Shown here: one piece after another, positions 23,997 to 34,051 of the stretch
How the letters are laid out: every line of letters starts with the position of its first letter
Numbering within the stretch: the stretch's first letter is position 1
DNA from: Semisulcospira habei
Lineage: Eukaryota; Mollusca; Gastropoda; Semisulcospiridae
Direction of reading: 5' to 3'
NCBI GenBank assembly: GCA_036245525.1
Contig: BTPG01000005.1
Span: 208,773,611 to 208,837,610, forward strand
DNA: 64,000 nucleotides
The notes under the pieces: generated by a model
Told to the model about the DNA's origin: nothing
What the model saw: only the letters and a program-made list of their open reading frames with translations
The model's database searches: none
Position numbers and translations under genes: made by a program

Positions 23997-25487
23997 CAAA
24001 CACTAAAACGTTCTACTTCTGCAAAGTAAGTTGCATCACTGTTGGAAAGATCTTTTAAGGCAGTGTCATCCGAGTATTTTATAAGAAGGTTAGAGTCAGT
24101 GCCACTACAATCGTTAGTGTAGAGTGTGAACAGCACAGGGGAGAGAACTGTACCTTGAGGGGCGTCTATGGAAGTGGACCTAAGGGATGAGAGATCTGTT
24201 TGAAAGCGAACTGACTGGGTCCTATTTACAAGGAAGTTGACAATCCATAGGATAAGCCTTGGAGTTACATTGTAACGGATAAGTTTTTGAGCCATGAGAT
24301 AGGGTTGTATAGTGTTGAAGGCTGAAGAAAAAAACAGGGCAGGGGATCTAACTGTTGTCCAGCGCTGAGTAATTCCCTTTGGTTTGTTGTACAATTCTGC
24401 CGCCAGCGCTAGCCTCACCTATCTGGTTTGTGAGTAGTGAAGAAAAAAAGAATAAAAAGAATGCGTACAAAAGAGCCAGGTTTTTCTAAATGTATGTATG
24501 CATGGTGCGGGTGTGTGATTGTGGCGTCGTCTGTACATCTGTTCTGCTTGTATGCAAACTGGAAAGAATCTTGATAGGGCTTGACCTGATCGAGCAGTCT
24601 AGAAAGGACAACACGCTCAAAGCACTTCATTACTATAGAGGTGAGAGCTATGGGGCGATAGTCATTGAGTGTCTTGGGCTTGTTCTTGGGGGACGGGGCA
24701 GACAGTAGATGTTTTCCAGAGTCTAGGCACAATGCAATCCTTCAGTGACCAGCTAAACAAACGGCTAAAAACAACAGACAACTGACTGGCACATGATCTC
24801 AAAACTCTTGCGCAAATATTATCAGGGCCCACTGCTTTCTTAACATTTAGTTAGCTAAAAAGCTTCTCAACCGCCTCGCCATGGATCTCAAAGTCTTCCT
24901 CAACATTGCCTGCCACATTAACTTTAAGCTGGGAAATCATACTGTCTAAGTCATCCTTCAGATCATCTTTTTCAAATCTACAATAAAACTCATTATGTTT
25001 TTCAGAAAATTCAGTTTATTCTTTCATTGGCATGCTACTGCTACTGAATTTTGATTTAACGTGGCCTGATAAAGTTTTAAGTCCGTTCCATGCATCTGCT
25101 AAGCTACCTGATTCAAACTGTGACTCTACTCTCTCTTTATACTTTTTCTTAGCGTCTAAAATCTGCTTCCTCAAATTATTCTATACTGCTTTCCTTTCTA
25201 CTCTGTCTCCAGTTTGAAATGCATTTTTTTTCTCATTTAGTGTGGCTTTGTGAGACTTTGAAATCCAGGGTTTGTTGTTGGGATACAATTTCATTGTCTT
25301 AGATGGAATAATCATATCTTTTCAAAAATTCACATAGTCAGAAATCACTCCAGTAGCTTCGTCTATACTAACGCTAGAATTAAAAACAAAACAAAAAAAA
25401 ATTAAAAAAAAAAACACACGTCCCAATCTGTACACTCAAAACATCCCTGCAACTGTTCTACACTATCCTTACACCACACTTTAACTA
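23997..25487 (-). pseudogene. CR1/Rex-like LINE RT core and linker
   Basis: From high to low coordinates: linker with NNKPWISKSHKATLNEKK (about 25270) and ILDAKKKYKERVESQF; RT blocks LNDYRPIALTSIVMKCFERV (about 24660), FAYKQNRCTDDA, then after the 24323-24449 insertion QGTVLSPVLFTLYTNDC (about 24150) and IKYSDDTALKDL, the catalytic (F/Y)xDD block (about 24070). Several frameshifts are present. The RT would copy element RNA at the nicked target. Confidence 0.72.
24323..24449. mobile_element. 103-bp retroposon with 12-bp TSD
   Basis: TGAAGAAAAAAA flanks directly at 24323-24334 and 24438-24449. The insert shares its body (AACTGTTGTCCAGCGCTG, GCCTCACCTATCTGGTTTGT) with the hairpin copy at 18198-18340 but lacks the inverted arm. 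Confidence 0.88.
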
Positions 25488-26314
25488 ACTTCATCACTAT
25501 GAACCGGCCTCCGTAGTGCAGTGGTTAGCGCGTCGGACTGGCGGCCGGGCGATCCGGGTTCGAATCCCAGCCGAGTCAAGCGGGACTTTTCCTACCTGGG
25601 TCGGCTCCTACCCAGAGCGGGTGTGCTATGGACCCAATGGAAAGGCTGATGCCACGCAGCCGAGACTCACCCACTTCACGGGTGCGACGTTGGGGGTGTT
25701 ACCCGGGTTATGACGCATCGCAAGGTGTGGATGATTACACGGCTGGCACCGCAGGTGTCCGCAAGTCCCGGGCCTGGTTAATACCAGGATATGTATGACA
25801 GGAAGCGTGGAATGCGGCCCTGTCACGCAGTCCCTAACCACATGGATCGCCATGGCATCATCATATCATCCTCATCATCATGCAAAAATGAAAAAACGCT
25901 ATTCCAGGTGCCTCTGACCCATCAAGTCTCCGTCTCATGGTGACCTCAGCCCAGTCCGGCCTCTAGGAGCCCTAGGTGCGCGGTTGTCTTCGGCTAGAGC
26001 CTGCTGCTGTGCGTGCAAGGACGTAGTGGTTGACTCGCCACCTCTGGGGGGAGCTCTCACTCGTCGACTCCGTGAATAGCAAAAAAATGTCGTAAGTAGG
26101 AAGACCACCGAAGTGACTCGGCAGTAGTGCGGAGTTTCCTCCGGAGGGAGTCCCCTACTACCTGACATATATACAGCAGTGGGGCCGGGAGTCTGGCTGG
26201 AACAACTGGAAGGCCTGGGTGAGCACACTGGGGTGGATGGGGGTGAGCGGCGTGGGAGGAAGACCTCTGAGGTCGACAGAGGAAAAAAAAAACAAAAAAC
26301 ACTTCATCACTATG
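25488..26314 (+). mobile_element. 799-bp tRNA-headed retroposon with 14-bp TSD
   Basis: ACTTCATCACTATG is present directly at 25488-25501 and 26301-26314. The insert starts with a tRNA-like pol III promoter: A box TAGTGCAGTGG at 25514-25524, B box GGTTCGAATCC at 25557-25567. An (ATC)-rich segment lies at 25850-25885, and the end is A-rich (26283-26299). The acceptor ends do not pair, so it is not a working tRNA gene. Length is unusual for one SINE; it may be a dimer or composite. Confidence 0.82.
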
Positions 26315-27005
26315 GGCTCTGTCTGGATCTTGGGTTTCTATGCTGGGACAAGAAACACACTATTGTGGTCAGAATTACCAAAGGGAGGGAAAACAAATGA
26401 TTGGGGACGTTTCCATACACTAAATCTAACGTCTTGTTCTTGCGAGTGGGGACAGTCACGTACTGGTGAAAAGTAGGTAAGCCACAGTCGTTAAAGTCAC
26501 CTGCAATAAAGTTGGGGGCGTCAGGGGAAATAAGCTGTAACTGTCTAATCACATCCGCTATCTGGGCTGAGGCGTGGGAGGGGCTGGAGTGAAGGGGGGG
26601 GGGGGGGGGGGATATAGATGACCGTTACAAAAATATGACCAAATTCACGAGGGAGATAACGGGGTCTGAGTGACACTGACAATAAATATACATCACGTGT
26701 ATTAAGCTGTTTCCTAACCATTACGCTTGACTTGCTATACCACCGTTCATTAACATACAGGCCTACTCGGCCACCCCACCGTTTTGCACTAATCTTACTA
26801 TCTCTATCTGTTCTAAAAGGCGTACCAAAACCGTCGATCGCAACACTATCATCACTCACATCATCGCTCCACCAAGTTTCAGAAAAGCACATAAAACACA
26901 CATTCTTATGCTCGCTCGTCAAACACGCACATTCGCTACCAGTTCCTCAAAGTTCATATTATCGCTCTTGGGACGGATAGAACGCACATTCGCCATGATC
27001 ATGGA
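26315..27005 (-). pseudogene. CR1/Rex-like LINE endonuclease domain
   Basis: Minus-strand segments MANVRSIRPKSDNMNFEEL, CFMCFSETWWSDD, GGRVGLYVNE and NFIAGDFNDCGL, then TLDLVYGN, give the APE endonuclease blocks in order; a decayed Asp-His block would lie near 26350. Frameshifts are at about 26930 and 26570, the latter next to a run of 18 G (26594-26611). The frame joins the linker only after removal of the 799-bp insertion. Confidence 0.7.
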
Positions 27006-27349
27006 TGGTAATGGGGCCTGTTTTTGTTTCTTCTCAGTCGTCGCATCAGCCCTTCCCCCCCCCCCCTCTCTTTCTCTTTTTCACGCTGCTCTTGCACTCG
27101 TGATAGCTCAACACAGTTCTCCTCACGTGAGGCAAGTCACACACACACAGTTGCTACTGCTCTCAGCAGCAGCAGGGACTCGCGAGTATACTGAATCATA
27201 TCACGCGCGTTGTCGCCGCCATCTTGGTCTGAAAGCCGACTCGCCACACAAACACCCTTCAACACGCAAATACACGCCAACACAGTCAAAAACATCTTAA
27301 GAGTTTCCACAGTCTTCATCTTGAAGCCTTCACACAGCGCTCTGACATG
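27006..27349. other. No gene seen; C-run
   Basis: Probably the 5' UTR or ORF1 remnant of the LINE. A 12-base C run starts near 27055. Confidence 0.35.
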
Positions 27350-29636
27350 TAAGGGAGGAGCCCCTATTATGAAACGGTGCCTATTATGAAACACCTTGCT
27401 CCCGGCGAAACGGAATAACTCAAAGTTTTCCAAATTCCGCCTGTGCAGTAATATAGAGCTACTTCAGTGAACCTTATTTCCGGTACAAGAATGTCAGGCC
27501 TGATGAAAACGAAAACACGCCGAGAAAATGTGATTTTTGACCCTTCTGCATTTAATGTTTTCGCCATTTTGAAACACCTACATCAGCATTCAGTTTTGTG
27601 ATTTAAAAAAAAATCAGCCACTCTTGTTATGAAGAGCAATCTTCGGACATCAGATAACCAGCGGCAATCGTTTTGGTTCTCTTTTTGTTTTGGAGGCACG
27701 CATTTTCCTGGAGAGGTATCTTGTTCCTATTATGAAACACAAAGAGCACCTAATATGAAACGTGTTTCATAATTATAACAGTGTTTCATATAAGGAGCAG
27801 TGTTTGTCTAGCGTATATATCGGAAACCATCCAGCCAGTTTGTTCCAAATTTCAGATGTTGATACTTTTTCTCAATACAGAGTATCCCACACCAGGATCA
27901 TGTCACTTTGGTCAAGGTCACAACGGCTACATTTATTATGTATGCCATTGTCCAGGCAATGTTACTGTAAACACCGAAACGATGTGATCCGAATGGCAAA
28001 TTGAGATATTTTGTGACGACACAAAGTGTTGCATACCAGAATCTATTCACTGTCATAAAGGCCAAGGTCACAACATCCATATTTGTTTTGTGCAAAATTA
28101 TAGTATTTTACCATATCACACATTGCGATCAATCTTAACTGTGCCTCTACCTCAAGGTCAAGGTTATAGTTGCCATATCTTTCTTGCAGATTATTGAGTA
28201 GTTAATACCTCTGAAACCGCTGTACTAATTTGCTCTGAACTTTTAGGAAAAGATGCCTTACCCTCATAGGCGATGTTTTTAACAGAATGAATTCACGACC
28301 TGTTAGGTGAGGGTCGCAGAGGGCATATTTGTGTGAGCCTTTGTGCAGGAAATATCTCTGAAATCACAGGCCCGGTTTTTTCCAACTTGTGTTTGATGAT
28401 ATTTTGACTTAACCTCTTCACAGCCGAGAAACTCTCAATGGGATCCATTTGCAAGACACATAGATCCTCATGAGCTTTGCGCGATCGCGGGGGGTCATGG
28501 CGATTTTGGCTCTTGCTGACACAACTGACATTATATTTATTTGACGTTCGGGTTCCTTGGGACTGAATTAGAAAGATTTCAGAGCAATATTTGCGTCTAG
28601 CGGTAATGAAGAGAATAAAACAGATAATTATGTCAAAAACCAGGTTTATGTCGCTACATCACTAACACAGTTGTCGGGAATGCTTTTAGACAGACAAAAT
28701 GGCGCATTACTGTCTGCGGGGAGGGGGTGGGGCTAAATAGTTGTTCCAAGAGCAAACCTTGTTGACTTAGATGTGACAACACATGTAAAACAGTATAAAT
28801 GTAGTCACCAATCGTCCATGCAGCCGTTCTTCAGCCGTCGTGTGTGTATGCGTGCGGTTTGTATAAGGCAATATCTTCTGGGCTATAACATTTACAGACT
28901 TTAAACTCGACACAATTGTAGTAAAACTGTTGCCGCTATGGTTTCATGTGAAAGAAAAAACAGAAGATTGTGGTGAAAACCCTTTAAAATAGAAACAAGG
29001 AACGACGTTTCGGGTCAAAGATCCTTCTTCAGGTGACATTGAAACAAACGTAGAACAGAAAAGAACACGAGAGAAAGAAAAGACGTCATCTTTACAATTC
29101 CGACACAATTGTAGTTTACAAGAACAACTTTACCTACATATTTCACCTGGAGAAAAGGTCAAGGTCATCCCAGGTCGATGTGTTTGTAAAGATTAGTCAT
29201 TTTTTGCACACAAAATTAAAAAAAGTTAACTTTGGGAGCAAAAGTTTGAAAGTACGTAAGTATGAATTTTATACCACGAATATTTAACTCACTTTTAATA
29301 TTAAATGAACCTATAATGTATGCTAACCATCTCTCATGCCCTAAGTTTACAAAATGTAAGTGAAACTTGTAAAAAGGACATAATCACACTGTTTCATAAT
29401 AGGAGACCTAGTGTTTCATATTAGGCAAATGGTGCCTAATATGAAACAATGCGTCACATTTTTCAAACTGGAACTGCTTTTGCCGGCATCGATTCGAGTT
29501 TTGAAATTTGGCTTTGTCCTAAGATGCATCACTATAATCTCTATCAAACCCTGGTTTTGGATTGATTCTACCTTTCTTTGGACAGTCGCGCGAGACGTTT
29601 TTGCTTAAGTGTTTCATACATGGGTCTCCTCCCCTA
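27350..29636. mobile_element. 2.3-kb TIR element without visible transposase
   Basis: The left end TAAGGGAGGAGCCCCTATTA and the right end (complement TAGGGGAGGAGACCCATGTA) form imperfect terminal inverted repeats. Inside each end, and near 27725-27800, the motif TATTATGAAAC or its complement recurs at least eight times, like transposase-binding subterminal repeats. No ORF resembles a transposase, so it is likely non-autonomous. Flanks CTGACATG and CAAACGTG agree at only 5 of 8 bases. The interior (27890-28330) has AGGTCA-rich stretches. Confidence 0.6.
28908..29115 (+). mobile_element. 5'-truncated SINE with 15-bp TSD
   Basis: CGACACAATTGTAGT is present directly at 28908-28922 and 29101-29115. 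The 178-bp insert (AAAACTGTTGCCGCTATGGT ...) matches, inverted, the SINE at 61827-62130 but lacks its tRNA-like head. The central motif CTGAAGAAGG...GAAACGTC (minus strand, 29004-29032) resembles a minimal hammerhead core. Confidence 0.85.
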
Positions 29637-30985
29637 CAAACGTGAAAGTTGCTCTATAAAACAAGGTAAATCCACAAAATGACAGAGAAAATGCACCACA
29701 GTATCGCCCTATGCGGAGCGCCACACTTCACGCAGTGTAAACATACACTACATACATACATATATACATAATACATATGTTGTAGGGGGGTGTATTGGGT
29801 CTTTCTCACGCACTCACACCCTGGGGTTCGCTTCCGTGAGGGTCGAGAAGAGGCTTACTTCACGAACATCTTTTTATTCACGGCATTAAATCAAGGCTGT
29901 AAGCCAAGGTCTTTAAATCAATGCCCTTAATTCAATGCCACCCTGCAACAAACATTACAGGTCATAAATATATATCATATACAATATAGCTTGGACGTAC
30001 GTTCTAGCTATTATCAAACTACCATAAATATACATGCGCTACAGCTTGAACATACATTCTAGCTATTTTCAAACAACCAAAATTACAAAAAGAATGTACA
30101 GTACAAATCAGTTCTAAACAAAGAATTATAAAAACAGACAATCAAGTAAAAATAACATAAAATGCAATAACAACATTTTTCAGTTAATGCAATATTCTAT
30201 TACCTTAACAAATAACCAAACATCTAGCTATTCAACATACCTTAGCAAAGTGTCAAAGGTGGATAACATGGAGGTAGACTGAATTTCATATGACCAGATG
30301 CAGTCAAGTAACAAAACTGCTGTGTCTGACTGCCAAAAAATGTCACAGCAGATATAGATGAATACAGTTCAGTCAAAGCTCATGCACCTGACTGAAAACT
30401 CATGACAAAACATACCGCCCAAGATGCACTGGATTCTTGGAGCACGTATAGCTACACGCTGTCCAAACACAGAGTCAGGCAGCATTACTTATACATTTAG
30501 GCTAGAGCTAGGCACAATATAACTCTATGCTTCCACTGACTAAACTGTTCTAACTTACAGTGAAACCTGTCTGGTATGCAGTGCAGTCTATCGATACCAC
30601 CTTATAAAACAAGACAACGGAATGAAGTAGATCAAGTTAAAAGAGAAAAGATCTATGAAGACAATACTAACTAGGAATTAACAACCTATTTGGCTTTATC
30701 CATTAATTAACATTTATTTACCTTACAAATCATAATCAGTGGAAAATATAGACTAAACACTTCCATTCCTCTATTTAACCACATGATCAAAGATCACTCT
30801 ACCACATTCATCCATGCAAAGTGAAATAACGTCCTCGGCATTTCCGTTTAAGTACTAAATAATTAAATGGTGAAGTTACAAAACCCCTTGACAATATAAT
30901 AGGAACAAAAAGAAAAGAAAATAATACAGGAAATGTGACTGTTGCGAAACAATAGGCAAGGTATCCACTAAGTATACGTCTGACT
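29637..30985. other. No gene seen
   Basis: AT-rich sequence without recognisable coding capacity. The first 150 bp could be an LTR end (TGTAGGGGGGTGTATTGGG) but no partner LTR was found. Confidence 0.35.
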
Positions 30986-32420
30986 TTGGCATGACATTCA
31001 GCGCCATGGTAAGCTAGGCTCGACACACTGGATGTAAGAGGTTATGGTGAAGTGTGATGGCATGACATCCTGCGCCATGGTAAGCTAAGCTAGGCTCGGT
31101 ACACTGGATGTAAGAGGTTATGGTGAAGTGTGATGGCATGACATTCTGAGCCATGGTAAGCTAGGCTCGGTACACAGGATGTAAGAGGTTATGGTGAAGT
31201 GTGATGGCATGACATTCTGCGCCATGGTAAGCTAGGCTCGATGCACAGGATGTAAGAGGTTATGGTGAAGTGTGATGGCATGACATCCTGCGCCATGGTA
31301 AGCTAGGCTCGGTGCACTGGATGTAAGAGGTTATGGTGAAGTGTGATGGCATGACATTCTGCGCCATGGTAAGCTAGGCTCGGTGCACAGGATGTAAGAG
31401 GTTATGGTGAAGTGTGATGGCATGACATTCTGCGTCATGGTAAGCTAGGCTCGGTGCACTGGATGTAAGAGGTTATGGTGAAGTGTGATGGCATGACATT
31501 CTGCGCCATGGTAAGCTAGGCTCGGTACACTGGATGTAAGAGGTTATGGGGAAGTGTGATGGCATGACATTCTGCGCCATGGTAAGCTAAGCTAGGCTCG
31601 GTACACTGGATGTAGGAGGTTATGGTGAAGTGTGATGGCATGACATTCTGCGCCATGGTAAGCTAGGCTCGGTACACTGGATGTAAGAGGTTATGGTGAA
31701 GTGTGATGGTATGACATTCTGCGCCATGTTAAGCTGGGCTCGGTGCACTGGATGTAAGAGGTTATGGTGAAGTGTGATGGCATGACATTCTGCGCCATGT
31801 TAAGCTGGGCTCGGTACACTGGATGTAAGAGGTTATGGTGAAGTGTAATGGTATGACATTCTGCGCCATGTTAAGCTGGGCTCGGTACACTGGATGTAAG
31901 AGGTTATGGTGAAGTGTGATGGCATGACATTCTGCGCCATGGTAAGCTAGGCTCGGTGCACTGGATGTAAGAGGTTATGGTGAAGTGTGATGGCATGACA
32001 TTTTGCGCCATGGTAAGCTAGGCTCGGTACACTGGATGTAAGAGGTTATGGTGAAGTGTGATGGCATGACATCCTGCGCCATGGTAAGCTAGGCTCGGTA
32101 CACTGGATGTAAGAGGTTATGGGGAAGTGTGATGGCATGACATCCTGCGCCATGGTAAGCTAGGCTCGGTACACTGGATGTAAGAGGTTATGGGGAAGTG
32201 TGATGGCATGACATCCTGCGCCATGGTAAGCTGGGCTCGGTGCACTGGATGTAAGAGGTTATGGTGAAGTGTGATGGCATGACATTTTGCGCCATGGTAA
32301 GCTAGGCTCGGTACACTGGATGTAAGAGGTTATGGTGAAGTGTGATGGCATGACATCCTGCGCCATGGTAAGCTAAGCTAGGCTCGGTACACTGGATGTA
32401 AGAGGTTATGGTGAAGTGTG
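30986..32420. repeat. 71-bp minisatellite, about 20 copies
   Basis: Units contain GTGATGGCATGACATTCTGC, GCCATGGTAAGCTAGGCTCG and CTGGATGTAAGAGGTTATGG. GGATGTAAGAGG occurs 20 times with a 71-bp period. Three units (about 31081, 31583, 32366) carry an extra AAGCT, giving 76 bp. It ends 165 bp from the Gypsy pol stop codon. Confidence 0.97.
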
Positions 32421-32584
32421 AATGAACTACCAAAGAAATATCAATTATACACACGAACTTATCACGACATTAATTCGAGAGAAACTATGACTCTTTAAAT
32501 CAAGTTATCTGGTACCCGAGTGAAAACAAAGTAAAGTCCGGGCATGGTTCTAAGTACTATTCCCATGTTAACGCCATGCTAGAC

Positions 32585-34051
32585 CTACTGAGTTAAGATG
32601 GATGATACAATTTCAGACAATCTTTCAGGATCCATCTGTACCTCTCCACTCTTAATCAGGTCCGATAGAAAAACTATCTTACTTTTCCATTCTGGTCCAA
32701 CAGGTTGTTGTGCCATAGCATCCTCACCTGTAGTCTGCCAAGTAGGGGGTCTTCCATGTCTACTAGAAACACGAAGAACCGGCTGTTCTTGCTCTTGATT
32801 TGGACCTGTGTCCTCTTCACTGTCTCTGGTAGTCCCTTCCTCCTGTGTCCGACCACTTGTCTCATCTGTGGGCGCGCTCAGCTCTCCACCTTCTACACTC
32901 ACGGTGGACTGGTGGTCGTCACCACTCAAGCTGGCTGCCCCGTCATCCACAACAGCTCCTTGAGCGTCCTCAGAAGGTTGTGATGACATCTCCTCAGCTT
33001 GCTTATCATCCTCCTCCTCTCCGGCAGCGAGTTTAACTGCTGGGTCAGAACTCTGGAGTTCAAGCTGCACTTCTACGATGACTGAGTCTGACTCGTCACC
33101 TTCCTCTGAGTATGCTGTCAGATCACGTGTAGTCCGTTCCTGTTCCTGCTTGGCTGCCTTGCTCCTGGCCCGTGGTGCCGGAACTGGCCGTGGCCTGCCT
33201 GTCACTGTCTCATCATTTCTGTCACTTGATGCCGCGGCAAGGGGTAAGAGATGATTCCGGTGAAGGGTTCTCTTACAACTTGCATCTCCCTCTTTGTGTA
33301 TCCTGTACACGGGAACACCTTCATTTGGTTGGGAACTGACATTGTAGATATCCTCTTCCCACTTGTCTGAGAGCTTGTGTTTGCCCTCGAAGGCAAGTGT
33401 GCGGACGAGCACTTTGTCTCCTTTCTGTAAGGTTGCTCCTCGCGCTCTGATGTCATAGTGCTCCTTCTGCCGTCGTTGAGCCCCATCCGCTGTACTGGCC
33501 GCAACTTTGTAGGCTTCCTGAAGGCGCGTCTGTAGATCAGTGACATACCTGCTGTAGTCTTTGGCGTTCTTTCCTCGTTCCAGCCCGAATACTAGATCGA
33601 TGGGTAACCTTGCCTCTCGCCCAAACATGAGGAAATACGGAGAGTGACCGGTGGACTCGTTTCTTGTGCTGTTGTAGGCGTGGACTAGAGGGGCTACTGA
33701 CTTATGCCACTGCGCTTTCCGCTCTGGCTCCAGAGTGCCTAGCATCCCTAGCAAGGTCCTGTTGAAACGCTCGGTCATCCCGTTCCCCATTGCGTGATAT
33801 GGCGAGGTCCTGCTCTTGTCAATACCGGCCAGCTGACAAAGATCTTTGATGACACGACTCTCAAAGTTCGCGCCTTGGTCTGAGTGGAGCCTCCTGGGAA
33901 ATCCATAATGCACTATGAAGTTGTTGAAAAGCGCGTCTGCTGTTGTCTTGGCGGTCTGATTTCGAGTCGGTATGGCCTGGGCATATCTCGTGAAGTGGTC
34001 GGTAATCACAAGGATATGCTGATAGCCACTGGAAGACGTCTCCAGGCTCAA
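32585..34051 (-). CDS. Gypsy pol C-terminus: integrase core
   Basis: The frame starts in a -1 shift relative to the RT frame (one base missing near 34052). The DDE triad is visible: Asp in VITDHFTRYAQ, Asp in LHSDQGANF, Glu in MTERFNRTL. Then follow the GKHKLSDKWEEDIYNV block of the SH3-like C-terminal domain and a long acidic, Gln/Glu-rich tail, ending about 165 codons later at 32585. The enzyme joins element cDNA to host DNA. Function is doubtful because it is cut from the rest of pol. Confidence 0.85.
   Translation of the reverse strand: MSLETSSSGYQHILVITDHFTRYAQAIPTRNQTAKTTADALFNNFIVHYGFPRRLHSDQGANFESRVIKDLCQLAGIDKSRTSPYHAMGNGMTERFNRTLLGMLGTLEPERKAQWHKSVAPLVHAYNSTRNESTGHSPYFLMFGREARLPIDLVFGLERGKNAKDYSRYVTDLQTRLQEAYKVAASTADGAQRRQKEHYDIRARGATLQKGDKVLVRTLAFEGKHKLSDKWEEDIYNVSSQPNEGVPVYRIHKEGDASCKRTLHRNHLLPLAAASSDRNDETVTGRPRPVPAPRARSKAAKQEQERTTRDLTAYSEEGDESDSVIVEVQLELQSSDPAVKLAAGEEEDDKQAEEMSSQPSEDAQGAVVDDGAASLSGDDHQSTVSVEGGELSAPTDETSGRTQEEGTTRDSEEDTGPNQEQEQPVLRVSSRHGRPPTWQTTGEDAMAQQPVGPEWKSKIVFLSDLIKSGEVQMDPERLSEIVSSILTQ

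Larger units (their letters stand above)
22626..27005 (-). mobile_element. CR1/Rex-like LINE carrying three nested insertions
   Basis: In minus orientation the element runs from the endonuclease (about 27005) through linker and RT to a 3' tail with ATAATAAAGTATTATTC and TTATTC repeats at 22626-22660. Three later insertions, each with perfect direct repeats, lie at 23837-23996, 24323-24449 and 25488-26314. Removing them leaves about 3.35 kb. It is dead through frameshifts. Confidence 0.78.

Noticed and set aside
25505..25580. Possible functional tRNA gene (A and B boxes)
   Set aside because: The acceptor stem does not pair and the sequence is the head of a TSD-flanked retroposon.
30808..32420. 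CRISPR-like regular array
   Set aside because: Units are contiguous 71-bp tandem copies with no unique spacers, in a eukaryotic context.
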